Assembly (NCBI RefSeq): GCF_000321225.1
Contig: NW_004450404.1
Location: 1,220,269 to 1,284,268, forward strand
Reading direction: 5' to 3'
From: Odobenus rosmarus divergens
Lineage: Eukaryota; Chordata; Mammalia; Carnivora; Odobenidae
DNA length: 64,000 bases
The position numbers were made by a program, and so were the translations under genes. Positions within the stretch are counted from its first letter, which is position 1. Every line of letters begins with the position of its first letter. The notes under the pieces were generated by a model, which did not search any database, was not told the DNA's origin, and saw nothing but the letters and a program-made list of their open reading frames with translations. Shown in pieces: positions 21,986 to 33,316 of the stretch.

Positions 21986-22158
21986 TGGGATTCTGCTTTG
22001 AGTCAAACCATGTCCCTCCAAGAGCCACATGGAGAAAGCATGCTAGGGCTTCACTTCCCTGCAAGGCAAATTTTGATTGTACCCCCACTATAGCATTATA
22101 ATTGGGTTCTAATTATGAAGTCTAAAGCAACATTCTGAGGGCCTTAAAATGGTACCAT

Positions 22159-22204
22159 ACAGGGTGCCTGGGTGGCTCAGTCGTTAAGCGTCTGCCTTTG
22201 GCAC
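22159..22204 (+). mobile_element. CAN-SINE head only, 46 bp, 3'-truncated
   Basis: GGGTGCCTGGGTGGCTCAGT followed by CGTTAAGCGTCTGCCTTTGG, then unrelated DNA. The 5' end is correct and everything beyond base ~46 is missing. ACAG lies at both junctions (microhomology). Confidence 0.9.
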
Positions 22205-23179
22205 AGCATTCGCTGGGGACAGAGCTGAGGGCCTGCCAAGTACAGCACTTGTCATATGTTAAAAATAGATGTCAGAAAGCCATTCGATAAATCCAGCAGC
22301 TTTTATAAGAAATGGTGTTGAATTGCTTTAGCCAGGGTGTGGGACATGTCTTCTGCCAGTAAGGTATTTGTAAAAATCTTCTTGGCATCTCTTAATTATT
22401 TGTGTTTTAGCATTTTACGGAACCTGAAAAAAGAGCAAAATTAGTTGCCCAATGCCACAAAAAAGACTAATGGCAAACCAGGGAAAAGAATCCTAAATCC
22501 CGTCTTGATGCCCAACCGCTAATAGACTCCTTTGTAGTGTTAAATGAAAACAAATCATTCCCTCATAGAAAACTTCCATAACCTCGGGAGAAATACTGTC
22601 ATATTACATCTGAAGCATTTTTCTGTGGTCTTTCTGAATATCAAAATCTGAAGCCCTTCAAGCCGCTCCGGCTGCACACCTAGTTTGTTTTTATCCGGAA
22701 GAGCATCCAGAGTGAAGAGAGCCTTCCCAAATGCATCCTAATTTCTAAATTCGGGTGTTTTTCATGGCAGTTCATATAGCAAGGAATTCTTGTCTTTGAA
22801 GAAAATTATTCCGCCCACTGATAGTTTCCTCCTTCTTCATCCCTAGGGTTTCCTGTGTTTTTTGAATTCTCCACTTCAGAGTAAATCCTTAAAGTGAAGC
22901 TTACTCATGTATCCCACAATTAACTGCCACTTTTTTTCCTTTCTTCCTTCAGATCCTTTCCACAATGTGAATATTTCCTGTGGCAGCTAGCCAAAATTCC
23001 TCGGCCAGCCAAACCAAGGGAAAGATGACCACTTTTTAGTACGTGAAAAGTCTTTGAAAGCAGCTTCAAGGCTTCCAGTGAACTTGGAGATAGGCTACTG
23101 TCTAATCGTATTTGTTCAAATCTAATTATAATAGCAATAAAATTAGGTAAGGGCTCATGTGGGTAAAATGGCTGTTTTA
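22205..23179. other. Low-repeat, AT-rich DNA
   Basis: About 970 bp with no recognisable transposon, RNA gene or coding frame above 60 codons. Confidence 0.5.
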
Positions 23180-23368
23180 ATTTTTTAAGATTTTATTTAT
23201 TTACCTGTCAGAGAGAGAGAGAGCACAAGCAGGGGGGAGTGGCAGGCAGAGGGAGAAGTAGGCTCCCTGCTGAGCAGGGAGCTCAATGCGGGGCTGGATT
23301 CCAGGAGCCTGGGATCATCACCTGAGCCGAAGGCAGAGGCTTAACCGACTGAGCCACCCACGTGTCCT
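23180..23368 (-). mobile_element. CAN-SINE with imperfect TSD
   Basis: Antisense copy, head ending GAGCCACCCACGTGTCC. GGTAAAATGGCTGTT before and GATAAAATGGTTGTT after form a diverged target-site duplication. Confidence 0.96.
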
Positions 23369-23676
23369 GATAAAATGGTTGTTGACTACTTCACCTAGCT
23401 ATTTAAGTCTGTCTCAGTGGGTTTGGTGATTTTCTTATAAAAATAGATTTATAAAACATAATCAAAAGTTATGCCCAAAGAATTATGTAATTCAACCAGA
23501 TTCCAAAATTTAAGCCCTCGGAAGAACGGGTCACAGGTATAAAAGAATGTCATTTCAGTGCTATGAATATTAAAGACCCAGTTCCCTTTTCACATTTCTC
23601 ATATTGTTGTTTCAAAGCAATATCTTATTCTCGTTTCTTTTAGCTGACCCATGTGTTCAGAAGTATGCAACTGTCA

Positions 23677-23867
23677 GGGCGCCTGGGTGGCTCAGTTAAG
23701 CTTCTGCCTTTGGCTCAGGTCATGATCCCAGGGTCCTGGGATCGAGCCCCGCATCAGGCTTCCTGCTCCGTGGGGAGTCTGCTTCTCCCTCTCCCACTCC
23801 CCCTGCTTGTGTTCCCTCTCTCGCTGTCTTTCTCTCTGTCAAATAAATAAAATCTTAAAAAAAAAAA
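23677..23867 (+). mobile_element. Young CAN-SINE with 18-bp TSD
   Basis: Complete copy with a 12-A tail. Perfect AGAAGTATGCAACTGTCA repeats at 23659-23676 and 23868-23885. The head lacks the usual CGG between CAG and TTAAG. Confidence 0.98.
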
Positions 23868-24233
23868 AGAAGTATGCAACTGTCAAAACAAATTTTTAAA
23901 TGGTACTACCCGTTGGTAGTAAGAACATGGAATGAACCTCAGGTGCTTCTGATGGGACCTAGGATACCCTTGCTGCTGTTTGGCACTAATGGGTCAAAAG
24001 CCTTAAACCCACACATCACCTTTAATCCAGAAATTCCATTTCTTGAAATTTATTCTAATAACACCATCAGCAAGGCATGGGAAAATGTATACTTTTGTAT
24101 AAAGAGGTTCATCACATCACTCTTTACAATATCAAAAAATGAAAACAATCCATTCCCCAAATAGAGAGGCAATTAAATATATTATAACATGTCTATATTA
24201 TTGGATATATCTAGCCACTAAAAATTATCTTTT

Positions 24234-24347
24234 TTTTAAAGATTTTATTTTGTTTTGTAAGTAATCTCTACACCCAACGTAGGACTCAAACTCACAACCC
24301 CAAGATCAAGAATTGCATGTGCCACCGACTGAGCCAGCCAGGTGTCC
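24234..24347 (-). mobile_element. Short tRNA-like CAN-SINE with 16-bp TSD
   Basis: AAAGATTTTATTTTGTTTTG, CTCAAACTCACAACCCCAAG, CTGAGCCAGCCAGGTGTCC. Perfect repeats CTAAAAATTATCTTTT at 24218-24233 and 24348-24363, unusually well preserved for this older type. Confidence 0.96.
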
Positions 24348-24377
24348 CTAAAAATTATCTTTTAAAAGAATTTGCTA

Positions 24378-24566
24378 GGGGCACCTGGGTGGCTCAGTCG
24401 TTAGGCGTCTGCCTTCTGCTCAGGTCATGATCCCAGGGTCCTGGGATCGAGCCCCACATCGGGCTCCCTGCTCCGCGGGGAATCGGCTTCTCCCACTCCC
24501 CCTGCTTCTGTTCCCTCTCTCACTGTGTCTCTCTTTGCCAAATAAATAAATAAAATCTTTAAAAAA
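24378..24566 (+). mobile_element. CAN-SINE with 14-bp TSD
   Basis: Complete copy inserted 14 bp beyond the preceding SINE's duplication. AAAAGAATTTGCTA at 24364-24377 and 24567-24580. Confidence 0.97.
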
Positions 24567-24781
24567 AAAAGAATTTGCTAAAAAGATTTCAGAAGTAGTA
24601 TTAAGTTAAAAAACAAATTACAAATAACATGTACAGTGTGATTCAAATATATATGTACCTTCATATGTAATGTCTACGTGCGTGTTGGTGTCTATAAAAG
24701 AGAAAGCAAACAGAATGAAAGGATAGATCCCTAATGTACCTAAAGTAGTGATAGAGATTATTTCAGGGTGTTTCTCTACTT

Positions 24782-25183
24782 TCTTTTTTTTTTTTTTAAG
24801 ATTTTATTTAGGGCGCCTGGGTGGCTCAGTCGGTTAAGCGACTGCCTTCGGCTCAGGTCATGATCCTGGAGTCCCGGGATCGAGTCCTGCGTCGGGCTCC
24901 CCGCTCAGCGGGGAGTCTGCTTCTCCCTCTGACCTTCCCCCCTCTCCTGCTCTCTCTCTCTCTCATTCTCTCTCTCAAATAAATAAATAAGATATTTTAA
25001 AAAAAGATTTTATTTATTTATCTGAGATAGAGAGACCACGAGTGGGGAGGAGGGGCAGAGGGAGAGGGAAAAACAGACTTCCCGCTGAGCAGGGAGCCCG
25101 ACATGGGGCTCCATCCCAGGACCCAGGGATCATGACCTGAGCCGAAGGCAGCTGCTTAACTGACTGAGCCACCCAGGCACCAC
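24782..25183 (-). mobile_element. CAN-SINE, host of a nested SINE
   Basis: Antisense copy whose (TTTA)n tail (24782-24810) is separated from its body and head (25003-25183, ending CACCCAGGCACC) by the sense SINE at 24811-25002. Confidence 0.95.
24811..25002 (+). mobile_element. CAN-SINE nested in the tail of another
   Basis: Sense copy (GGGCGCCTGGGTGGCTCAGT...AAATAAATAAATAAGATA) inserted into the A-rich tail of an antisense SINE. The duplicated target is AAGATTTTATTTA. Confidence 0.97.
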
Positions 25184-25191
25184 ACATTGTA

Positions 25192-25207
25192 TATTTTTTT
25201 TAAGATT

Positions 25208-25238
<31 letters not shown>

Positions 25239-25394
25239 TTAGAGAGAGAGCACAAACGGGGAGGGGCAGAAGGAGGGGGAGAAGCAGGCTCCCCGCCCAG
25301 CAGGGAGCCCGACAGGGGACTGGATCCCAGGACCGTGGGATCATGACCTGAGCCGAAGACAGACACTTAACCGACTGAGTCACCCAGGCGCCCC
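25192..25394 (-). mobile_element. CAN-SINE with expanded (TTTA)n tail
   Basis: Antisense copy with eight consecutive ATTT units in its tail, body AGAGAGAGAGCACAAACGGG, and head GAGTCACCCAGGCGCCCC. Confidence 0.96.
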
Positions 25395-25450
25395 ATGTAC
25401 TTTCTGACCTCTCTACAAAAAAAAAAAAAGATGCATTACTTTTAAAAATC

Positions 25451-26087
25451 ATAATGCATGTTGGTGTTTTTAGTTCAGGAATAAGCTTCTGTAAGAAACA
25501 ATCTTTGTTTCATTCTCGTTTCTTTTGCTGGCCACTTATTGCCTGAAGTACAGAGTCTGGCCTTAAGCACTTAGACTTGCCAGAGGCCAGGTCACCGATG
25601 GTGTGAAGATGCTGGTGTATTAGAAGATGGGGACAGCAGCAGCCAGGGGAAGGACAAAAGGGAAGAGGGAGGGAGGCATGAGGCCTGAAAGACAAGATGT
25701 ACAGATGGATGCTGTCTTTTCTCTGATCACAGTCATGCGTGGCTCAGAAGGTGCATGGAGGTAGGACAGGGGGAGAAAGGCCAGGGTGTGACGCCAGACC
25801 TGGCCACTATGCTGGGACAGGCACTGTCCAGTCAGACCTAGTCCCAGGGATGGCCTTCTGGAAGATTCTGAGAGGCAGGTGTCTGGCTGAGAGAAGGGCT
25901 CACTCATGGGGCTGGAGTTAGCCCTGGGGCAAGAGGTGGGCTCTCATCCTAGAATGACTGAGATACAAGATGGGAGTATGGGGGCATGGCGCATGGCATC
26001 CAGGCCCCATGACTGCAGGGACTGGGAGAGTGGGTCTTAGGCACAGGCAGAAGCCCAGTTACCAGAACCAAGACATAAAGTTGAGGT
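25451..26087. other. Low-repeat DNA, nothing recognised
   Basis: GC-moderate DNA with purine-rich runs (25640-25680). Overlapping frames on both strands without domains. Confidence 0.45.
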
Positions 26088-26104
26088 TTAACTAGAAGCC
26101 ATGG

Positions 26105-26206
26105 GGCACCTGGTTGGCTCAGTCTGTAGAACATGTGACTCTTGATCTCGGGGTGGTGAGTTCAAGCCCCACACTGGGCGTAGAGCTCACTTAAAAAAAA
26201 AAAAAA
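26105..26206 (+). mobile_element. Short tRNA-like CAN-SINE with 17-bp TSD
   Basis: GGCACCTGGTTGGCTCAGTC, ACTCTTGATCTCGGGGTGGT, GTTCAAGCCCCACACTGGGC, then TTAAAAAAAA. TTAACTAGAAGCCATGG and TTAACTAGCAGTCATGG flank it. Confidence 0.95.
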
Positions 26207-26223
26207 TTAACTAGCAGTCATGG

Positions 26224-26956
26224 TGACTTGATGCTGAATCCCAGAGAGGCAGGCTACGTTTCCTCAAATCTCTCCCAAAAATGTCAGAATTGACAGGGAC
26301 AGTAAGCTGGTCTAATAAAGAGGAGAGACAATGGGACCCTACTTGTGGGGAAACCAGGCAGGACTGGAGAGCCCCGGAGTACTGGAGTCAGAGAACTCTG
26401 TCAGAATTGTGCCTGAAGCAGTTTATCATGAATAAGACGGGTTAATGGACATACTTCAGGTGGCAAAAACGAGAGGCCCTTGTCAATGTGAATCTTAGCC
26501 TTTCCTGCCCAAATTACTTCCTAGTGTCCCTACTAAAGATACAGACACACATCGGTGTGTCTTGGAGATGTCAACAATGCGTCAAAAATGAAAGATCAGT
26601 CCATAAACATTTTATCTTTGCTTTGCCAAATAAAGGAGAACCCTGCGTAAGTTGGATACAAATGCCCCTAATAAAAACCCATAAGTAGAATTTCTAACTC
26701 CGTAAATTTCCATGAAAATGTCATGCCATACAAAAGATTATAGTTAGTCTATTATTTTCATAAATATCATTTGCTATTTAAATTTTTTTGGAATGTAAAG
26801 CTGAATTTTGCAATATTTATTTCCTTCGGATCCAAATGTTGAGAATGTTACAGAAACAAAGAAACACTTTTCGATGATAGCCCTCATTTGACTGGTTTTC
26901 CCAAGAGTGCAATTTCTATGCCAATAGACCATTAGTTCCATGGCTTATAGCTAGAG
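26224..26956. other. Low-repeat DNA, nothing recognised
   Basis: AT-rich, with no assignable element. One 66-codon frame (26488-26688) has no recognisable motif. Confidence 0.45.
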
Positions 26957-27128
26957 CTGTGATTCTCAACCCTGGCCTCCCACTGGAATCACTTGAGAGC
27001 TTTTGTGATTCCCAGAGCCCGTGTAGCAGACAAATGAATCAGACAATCTAGACATGGGACTCAGGCATCAGGATTTTGTAAAGCTCCTCCGGTGATTTAG
27101 ATCTGCGGTCAAGGCTGAGAACTGCTGA
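26957..27128 (+). mobile_element. hAT-Charlie MITE of the MER5/MER58 type
   Basis: GTGATTCTCAACCCTGGCC, CACTGGAATCACTTGAGAGC, CATCAGGATTTTGTAAAGCTCC and GGCTGAGAACTGCTGAGC give the expected near-symmetrical ends. Confidence 0.82.
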
Positions 27129-27943
27129 GCTAGAGTAACCATATTAATTTATTGTCCAAAGCAAGACACTTTTAAGAGTGAAAGGTGATGCTATTACTAA
27201 TTACCCCGGGGCCATAGAATAAGCCAGTTAAGTTCTGAAGACACTTGGACATATGGTCACACTAGTTTTGGCTGTCAGCTTGTGTCACTCTGTCCCTTAA
27301 AATTTGTAAAGGAATGAAAAGATAGGCTCACATGAAACCTCCATACCCCTTGGGAAATCTTAAGGTTTCTGGAATTCTTTGAGAATTCTTTTAATTACTT
27401 CTACTTCTAATTTCTAATGTAAGTTGAATTATCATTTTCTACCAAGCTTCTTGGAATTTGTCTCTCATCTCCACCCTGAGAATGGCCCAAAGAGAGGTCC
27501 TAAGCCCTTCTTCTGGTTCCCTACCCCACTCCCCAAAAGGAATCTACTGAGGCACCTGAGTGTGGCTAAATCTAGCTAGAGGAGATCATTTAAATTTTAA
27601 TATTAAATTTCCTTGTTTCTGAAAAATCCCTTGGCCATTTTTGCTGCCCAGGGCTCTAGTCTCTATCACATTTCCCAATAATTTTTTTTTTCTGTTCTGA
27701 CGACACTCCTGAATTCTTGCTCCTTTCTTATGTAGGGCCATCTCTTTGGTGCTTCCTTCCAAGCTATGGTTTCAGGGCTTCCCTGTCCACCCAAATCAGC
27801 TTGTCAAGGGCCTTTCTCCAACAAAGACGGTTCCTTCTTTTAGAGAAATTCGGGCACCAGCTGAAAAACGTGGTATTTTTGCTCACCCCACTGCACATAG
27901 ACTTAGATATCCTTTGTGTCAAAACCTGCTGGGAACCACCCAC
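27129..27943. other. Low-repeat DNA
   Basis: No repeat recognised. The 100-codon frame at 27717-28019 runs into a SINE tail and the 66-codon frame at 27746-27946 overlaps it; neither looks like a gene. Confidence 0.45.
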
Positions 27944-28770
27944 TAGAATTGCTACAATGAAAATGACTGATATTGCTAAGTTTTTTTTTTTTTTTTTAAG
28001 ATTTTATTTATTTATTTGACAGAGAGAGAGAGACAGTGAGAGAGGGAACACAAGTAGGGGCAGTGGGAGAGGGAGAAGCAGGCTTCCTGCCAAGCAGGGA
28101 ACCCGATGCGGGGCTCGATTCCCAGGACCCTGGGATCATGACCTGAGCCGAAGGCAGACACTTAACGACTGAGCCACCCAGGCGCCCCTGATATTGCTAA
28201 GTCTTAATAAGGCTGTGGAACGATTGGAACTCTCATTACCTGCTCTTGGGAGTAGAGAATGATAAAGCACTTTGGAAAACTGACGGTTTCAGTAAACTTT
28301 AATGCACATCTATCCTGTGACCCAGCATTTCCTCCACTAGATATTTATTCAAGAGAAATATAAACATATGTTCCCAGAAACATTTGTACAAGAATGATCA
28401 TAGCAGCCTTAATCATAATAGCCCCAAACTAGAAACAGCCATATATGTCCATCGACAGGAGACTGGAGAAACAAATACACAGAAATACTACCCAGCATCA
28501 TAACAAGGATGAATCTTACAGACTATCCTGAGTGAAAAAACCCAGACACAAGAGTATATACATTGTACAATTCTATTTCTATGAAATTCTAGAATAAACA
28601 AAACTAATCTCTGGTGATAGATAGAAAGTGTTGTAAGAGAAATTTCCTTTATCTTGTGCTGGGTGGTGGTTACATAGGTGAATATAATAGAAAAAAACCC
28701 CTAATCTATGTACTTATAAATATGCATTTTATTATATGTAAATTATAGCCCGATTTTTTTTAATCAGAAA
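27944..28770 (+). mobile_element. L1M 3' end, split by a SINE
   Basis: CTAGAATTGCTACAATGAAA, then after the SINE GGAACTCTCATTACCTGCTC, CCTGTGACCCAGCATTTCC, AAACTAGAAACAGCCATATA, GAATCTTACAGACTATCC, CAATTCTATTTCTATGAAAT. This is the classic end of L1 ORF2 and 3' UTR, too decayed to encode protein. Confidence 0.92.
27982..28188 (-). mobile_element. Young CAN-SINE in L1, 14-bp TSD
   Basis: Antisense copy with a long T tail. TGATATTGCTAAGT at 27968-27981 and 28189-28202. It cuts the L1M element cleanly. Confidence 0.98.
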
Positions 28771-29709
28771 AAAGAACCACCCAAAAATATAAGCCACGAG
28801 GACACCATTTGGACCTTACAGTGAGTCTTTCACACGCACAGGGGAAAAGGTAGAAATCAATATTTGGGGGCCCTGCTGTGTACTAGGCTCTGTGTGAGAC
28901 ACTTCACATAGAAAAATCAGACTTCCCCCCTAAAATACTAGGCAATTCCACGAACCAAATGGAATTCTGGAACATTTCTTATCAGGCCCTTGCAAGAGCA
29001 AGCATTTCAAGCATTTTAATGGAAGACGGGACTTTTAAAGAATTCTCATTTCTAGATGGACTAATAGTTTTCCCAGTAATTCATCGTGAAAATGATAATA
29101 CCCACCCAATTTACAACTACAGTAAAGAAAGCATTTCTCCATAAATGCCTGATGAATTTTACTTGTCCCAACATTATATTTGTCAGTCGAAGGGCTTCAA
29201 CTGGGATTGAAAGGCTAAATTTACATATGACATCGGTAAGTGTTCCACCAACTCGAAAGCACACCAAACAAAATAATAAATTTTCCTTTGAACCACAACA
29301 AATCTTTTAATAGAATTTTATTTCAAGAATATAACAATCCAGGAAGATTCCAGATGTTCATTTTATAAAGCCAAAAGGAAGAATAGAACAAGAATAATCT
29401 ATAAAACAGAAGTTGCTATTTGGGGGAGGAAAATGAAGTGTTCAGACAAAGAAAAATGGATTTAGGTTTTCTTAAGAGATAACAGAAGATGAAAGGCTCT
29501 TGGTGAATGGAATCTATTATCTCTCTACTTGTTGAGTAACTATGCAGATATGATCCTTGGCACCTTAATTTAGTGCAAAAAGACATCCATGATTTCAAGG
29601 AATTTACTTTTTACTGTCATTCCATATTTATACAACATCTTTTGGAAAGAAACTAAAAATTCTTTACTCTCAACTGCCAGTACTTCTCCTTTATCCATAA
29701 AAAAAGTCT
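28771..29709. other. Low-repeat, AT-rich DNA
   Basis: No recognised repeat. Frames at 28959-29144 (+), 29061-29267 (-) and 29086-29310 (+) overlap each other and have no domain. Confidence 0.45.
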
Positions 29710-29879
29710 AAACTTCAAGCCTGGTATTTGAAGTTTTTTATAATGCGACCCACTTATCTAAGCTTTATCTCCTACTGCTTTTCTGCACTTGCCCTTTCGT
29801 CCAGCCAACCCTATTTACTTGACTCCAGAGTGATTATCAGTTCTCACTTCCAAATTTTGTTCATGCTGTTGCTCTCAAT
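29710..29879 (+). mobile_element. L2 fragment, first part
   Basis: ATTTGAAGTTTTTTATAATGCG, CTTTATCTCCTACTGCTTTTC, CTTGACTCCAGAGTGATTATC resemble the L2 3' region in sense. It probably continues at 30123 after the MIR insertion. Confidence 0.5.
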
Positions 29880-30122
29880 AGGATGGTAGAGTGGAAAGTG
29901 CATGAATTAAGTGAATTCTCCTCCCTGGTCAGTTATTAATTAGCCATGAGATTCACTCATTAGCCATGTGAGCTTGGGCAGGTCTCTCAACCTTTCCTAA
30001 CATCAATTTTCTTATCTGTAAAATGAGAATACTAGTACCTACTTCTATTTTGATATTTTAGTACTCTGTTTTAAATTTTAAATGAGATGGCTTATGTGCC
30101 TGACACATCATACACAATAAAT
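29880..30122 (+). mobile_element. MIR, nearly complete
   Basis: GATGGTAGAGTGGAAAGTGC, TTAGCCATGTGAGCTTGGGC, CAATTTTCTTATCTGTAAAATG, GAATACTAGTACCTACTTC, TGTGCCTGACACATC: MIR in sense, from the tRNA-like head to the 3' end. Confidence 0.92.
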
Positions 30123-30315
30123 ACTACTTCCCTATCAGGTTTCATCCTCACTTCTGCCTAGAATACACCAGCATCTTGATGCTTTCCTAAATCCCATCCT
30201 TCCTTCAGTCCAGTTCAAATTCCATATTTTGAAACATTGTTGAACCACCCATTTACCATTTTATTGGCCTTTAATACCATACTGCCTCATATTGCTCATG
30301 AATAAATCTTTCTTA
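30123..30315 (+). mobile_element. L2 fragment, second part
   Basis: CATCCTCACTTCTGCCTAGAAT, CCCATCCTTCCTTCAGTCCAG, TTCAAATTCCATATTTTG fit the segment of L2 following the piece before the MIR, implying a MIR-in-L2 insertion. Confidence 0.5.
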
Positions 30316-31316
30316 AAAAAGAAATGCTGTTGTCATGGTTTTTAACATCTTTTACTCTTCTTACTGGTTCTATTTGGTAGAATAGGGAGTAACGTTGACA
30401 GGTTTTGTGGGAATTTTTTATGTACTTTTTTTAAAATCACAGACTTCTATTTTTATGTTTTAACATTTTCATAAATTTTTTTTGTAACTGAAACCACATA
30501 ACAAGTATAGGGGAAAATTGTGTCTTGTTTCAATAGTTTTGCTAATTTTTAGGCTGGAAGATAACAGATGCCTGGAGTTTACCTTATGTTGAATTAAAAT
30601 CAATATTTCTCTAACAACAACAACAACAAAAAGACAGAGATTGGCAGAATGGATAAAAACACATGATGCAACAATACACTGTTTACAAGAGACTCACTTT
30701 AGATCCCCAAACACAAATAGATTGAAATTTAAAGGATAGAAAAAGATATTCCATGCAAAAGATAACCAAAAGAGAATAGGGGTAACTACACTAACATCAA
30801 ATAAAATAGACTTTAAATGAAAAAAAAAAGGTTGCAAAAGATAAAAAAGGACATTATGTATTAATAAAAGTTTCAATATAGGAAGAAGATATAATAATTA
30901 TAAGCATTTACATACCTAATGACAGATCAACAAAATAGAAGAAGCAAAAACTGACAGAATTGATGGGAGAAATAGTTCTATAATAATAGTTGGAGACTTC
31001 AATGTTCACTCTCAATAATGGTTAGAACAACCAGACAGAAGAAAAATAAGGAAATGGAGGACATAAATCAACTAGATCTAAAAGACATATACAGAACATT
31101 GTACCCAACAACGATAGCATACACATTCTTCAGTGCATGTGGCACATTCTCCAGGATAGACCATATGTTAGCTCACAAACTAGGTCTCAATAGATTTAAA
31201 AAGATAGATATCATACCATATCATATCTTCTCCAAACACAATGGGATGAAGTTAGAAATCAAAAACAAGAAAGACTGGAAAATTTACAGATTTGTGGAAA
31301 TTAAACAACATATGCT

Positions 31317-31497
31317 GGGGCACCTGGGTGGCTCAGTCGGTTAAGTGTCTGCCTTTGGCTCAGGTCATGATCCCAGGGTCCTGGGATAGAGCCCCACATC
31401 GATGTCCATCTCGGGCTCCCTGCTCAGCAGGGAATCTGCTTCTTCCTCTGCCCCTCACCCTGCTTGTGCTTTCTCTCTCACTCTCAAATAAATAAAT
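31317..31497 (+). mobile_element. CAN-SINE in L1 ORF2
   Basis: Complete copy with an extra GATGTCCATCTCG-type insertion after CCCCACATC. ACAACATATGCT before and AAACACATGCTT after are diverged target repeats. Confidence 0.96.
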
Positions 31498-31675
31498 AAA
31501 CACATGCTTAAACAACTGATGGATGAAAGAAGAAATCACAAGGGAAATTGAAAAATACTTAGACACAAATGAAAACAAACACACAACATAACAAAACTTA
31601 TGGGATGCAGCAAAAACAGTCCTAAAGGGGAAATTTATAGCTATAAACACTTATGTTAAAAGACAAGACAGATCT

Positions 31676-31781
31676 TGGGGTGCTGGCTGGCTCAGTCAAT
31701 AGAGCATGCAACTCTTGATCTCAGGGTTGTGAGTTCAAGCCCCATGTTGGTCATGGAGCCTACTTAAGGAAAAAAAAAAAT
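31676..31781 (+). mobile_element. Short tRNA-like CAN-SINE
   Basis: GGGGTGCTGGCTGGCTCAGT, GCATGCAACTCTTGATCTC, GTTCAAGCCCCATGTTGG, then TACTTAAGGA and a run of A. It abuts another SINE directly. Confidence 0.94.
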
Positions 31782-31784
31782 CTA

Positions 31785-32005
31785 AGGGCACCTGGATGAC
31801 TCAGTTGGTTAAGCATCCAACTCTTGATTTCAGCTCAGGTCATGATCTCAGGGTCATGGAATGGAGCCTTGTGTCAGGCTCTGTGCTCAGTGGGGAGTCT
31901 GCTTGAGATTCTCTCCATCTTCTTCTCCCTCTCCCCCTTCCCACTGCTTATGCTCGCATGCTCTCTCTCTCTCAAATAAATAAATAAATAAATTTGTAAA
32001 AAAAA
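31785..32005 (+). mobile_element. CAN-SINE, older subfamily, tandem to the previous
   Basis: GGGCACCTGGATGACTCAGT, CATCCAACTCTTGATTTCAG, CTCAGGGTCATGGAATGGAG, tail (AAAT)n. It was probably inserted into the A tail of the short SINE at 31676. Confidence 0.95.
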
Positions 32006-32198
32006 GAGAAATATCTCAAATCAGCAACTGAATTCACAATGTAAATAACTAGAAAATCGAAGAACAAACTAAATTAAAAACTAGCAGAAGGAAGGAAATA
32101 ATAAAGATTAGAGCAGAGATAGATGAAATAGAGGATTAAAAAAAATAGAGAAAAGTCAAAGAAACCAAAAGTTGGTTCTTTGTAATGATCAACAAAAT

Positions 32199-32388
32199 GG
32201 TGGCTCAGTCATTAAGCGTCTGCCTTCAGCTCAGGTCATGATCCCAGGTTCCTGGGATCGAGCCCTGCATCGGGCTCCCTGCTTGGCGGGAAGCCTGCTT
32301 CTCCCTCTCCAACTCCCCCTGCTTGTGTTCCCTCTCTCACTGTCTCTCTCTCTCTGTCAAATAATAAAATAAAATCTTTAAAAAAAAA
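32199..32388 (+). mobile_element. CAN-SINE, 5' end short by ~10 bp
   Basis: Begins at GGTGGCTCAGTCATTAAGCG; the GGGGCGCCTG start is missing, as in normal 5' truncation. TGATCAACAAAA and TGAACAACCC flank it. Confidence 0.94.
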
Positions 32389-32437
32389 ATGAACAACCCC
32401 TTAGCTAGATGGACTAATTAAAAAAGAGAGAAGGCTA

Positions 32438-32630
32438 TGGGGTGCCTGGGTGGCTCAGTCGTTAAGCATCTGCCTTCGGCTCAGGTCATGATCCCAGGGT
32501 CCTGGGATCAAGCCCCGCATCGGGCTCCCTGCTCTGCGGGAAGCCTGCTTCTCCCTCTCCAACTCCCCCTGCTTGTGTTCCCTCTCTTGCTGTGTCTCTC
32601 TCTGTCAAATAAATAAATAGAATATTTTAA
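32438..32630 (+). mobile_element. CAN-SINE in L1 ORF2 with TSD
   Basis: Complete copy. AAAAAGAGAGAAGGCTA is repeated after the tail with a small GAGA expansion (32631-32652). Confidence 0.97.
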
Positions 32631-33316
32631 AAAAAGAGAGAGAGAAGGCTAAAACTGGAAATAAAAATGGGGACATTACTACTGATTCTACAGAAATAAA
32701 AAGGATTATGAGAGTATTGAGAACAATTGAATGCCAACAAATTTGATAACCTAGAAGAAATGAATAAATTCCTAAAAACACAAAACCTACCAAGACTAAA
32801 TCATGAAGAAATAGAAAATCTGAATAGACGTATAACTAGTAAGGAGATTGAATCAGTAATCAAAAATCTCCTGTCCAAGAAAAGCCCTGGACCTGATGGC
32901 TTCACTGGTGAATTCTACCAAATATTTAAGGAAGAACTAATACCAATTCTTCTCAAACTTTTCCCAAAAAATTGAAAAGGAGGAAACACTCCCCAACTCA
33001 TTCTTTGAGGCCAGCATTACTCTGATACTAAAGCTAAACAAGGACACTATAAGAAAAGACAGCTATAGAACAATATCCCTTATGAACATTGATGCAAAAA
33101 TTCTTGACAAAATACTAGCAAAGTGAATAAGGAGCATATTTAAAAGATTATACACCATGACTGGGGGGATTTACTCCTGGAGTACAAGGATGGTTCAATA
33201 TACAAAAATTGATTGATGTAATACACCATTAATAGAATGAAGATGAGGAGAAAAGAAACCACATGGTTATCTCAATTGATGACCAAGAAGCATTTGACAA
33301 AATTCAATACCCTTTT

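Larger units (their letters stand above)
23888..25450 (+). mobile_element. Old L1M 3' end, shredded by SINEs
   Basis: L1-like pieces at 23888-24217 (CCAGAAATTCCATTTCTTGAAA, CATCACATCACTCTTTACAATATC), 24581-24780 (AGTGTGATTCAAATATATATG, GATAGAGATTATTTCAGGGTG) and 25395-25450 read in order on the + strand. Five SINEs occupy the gaps. Confidence 0.75.
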
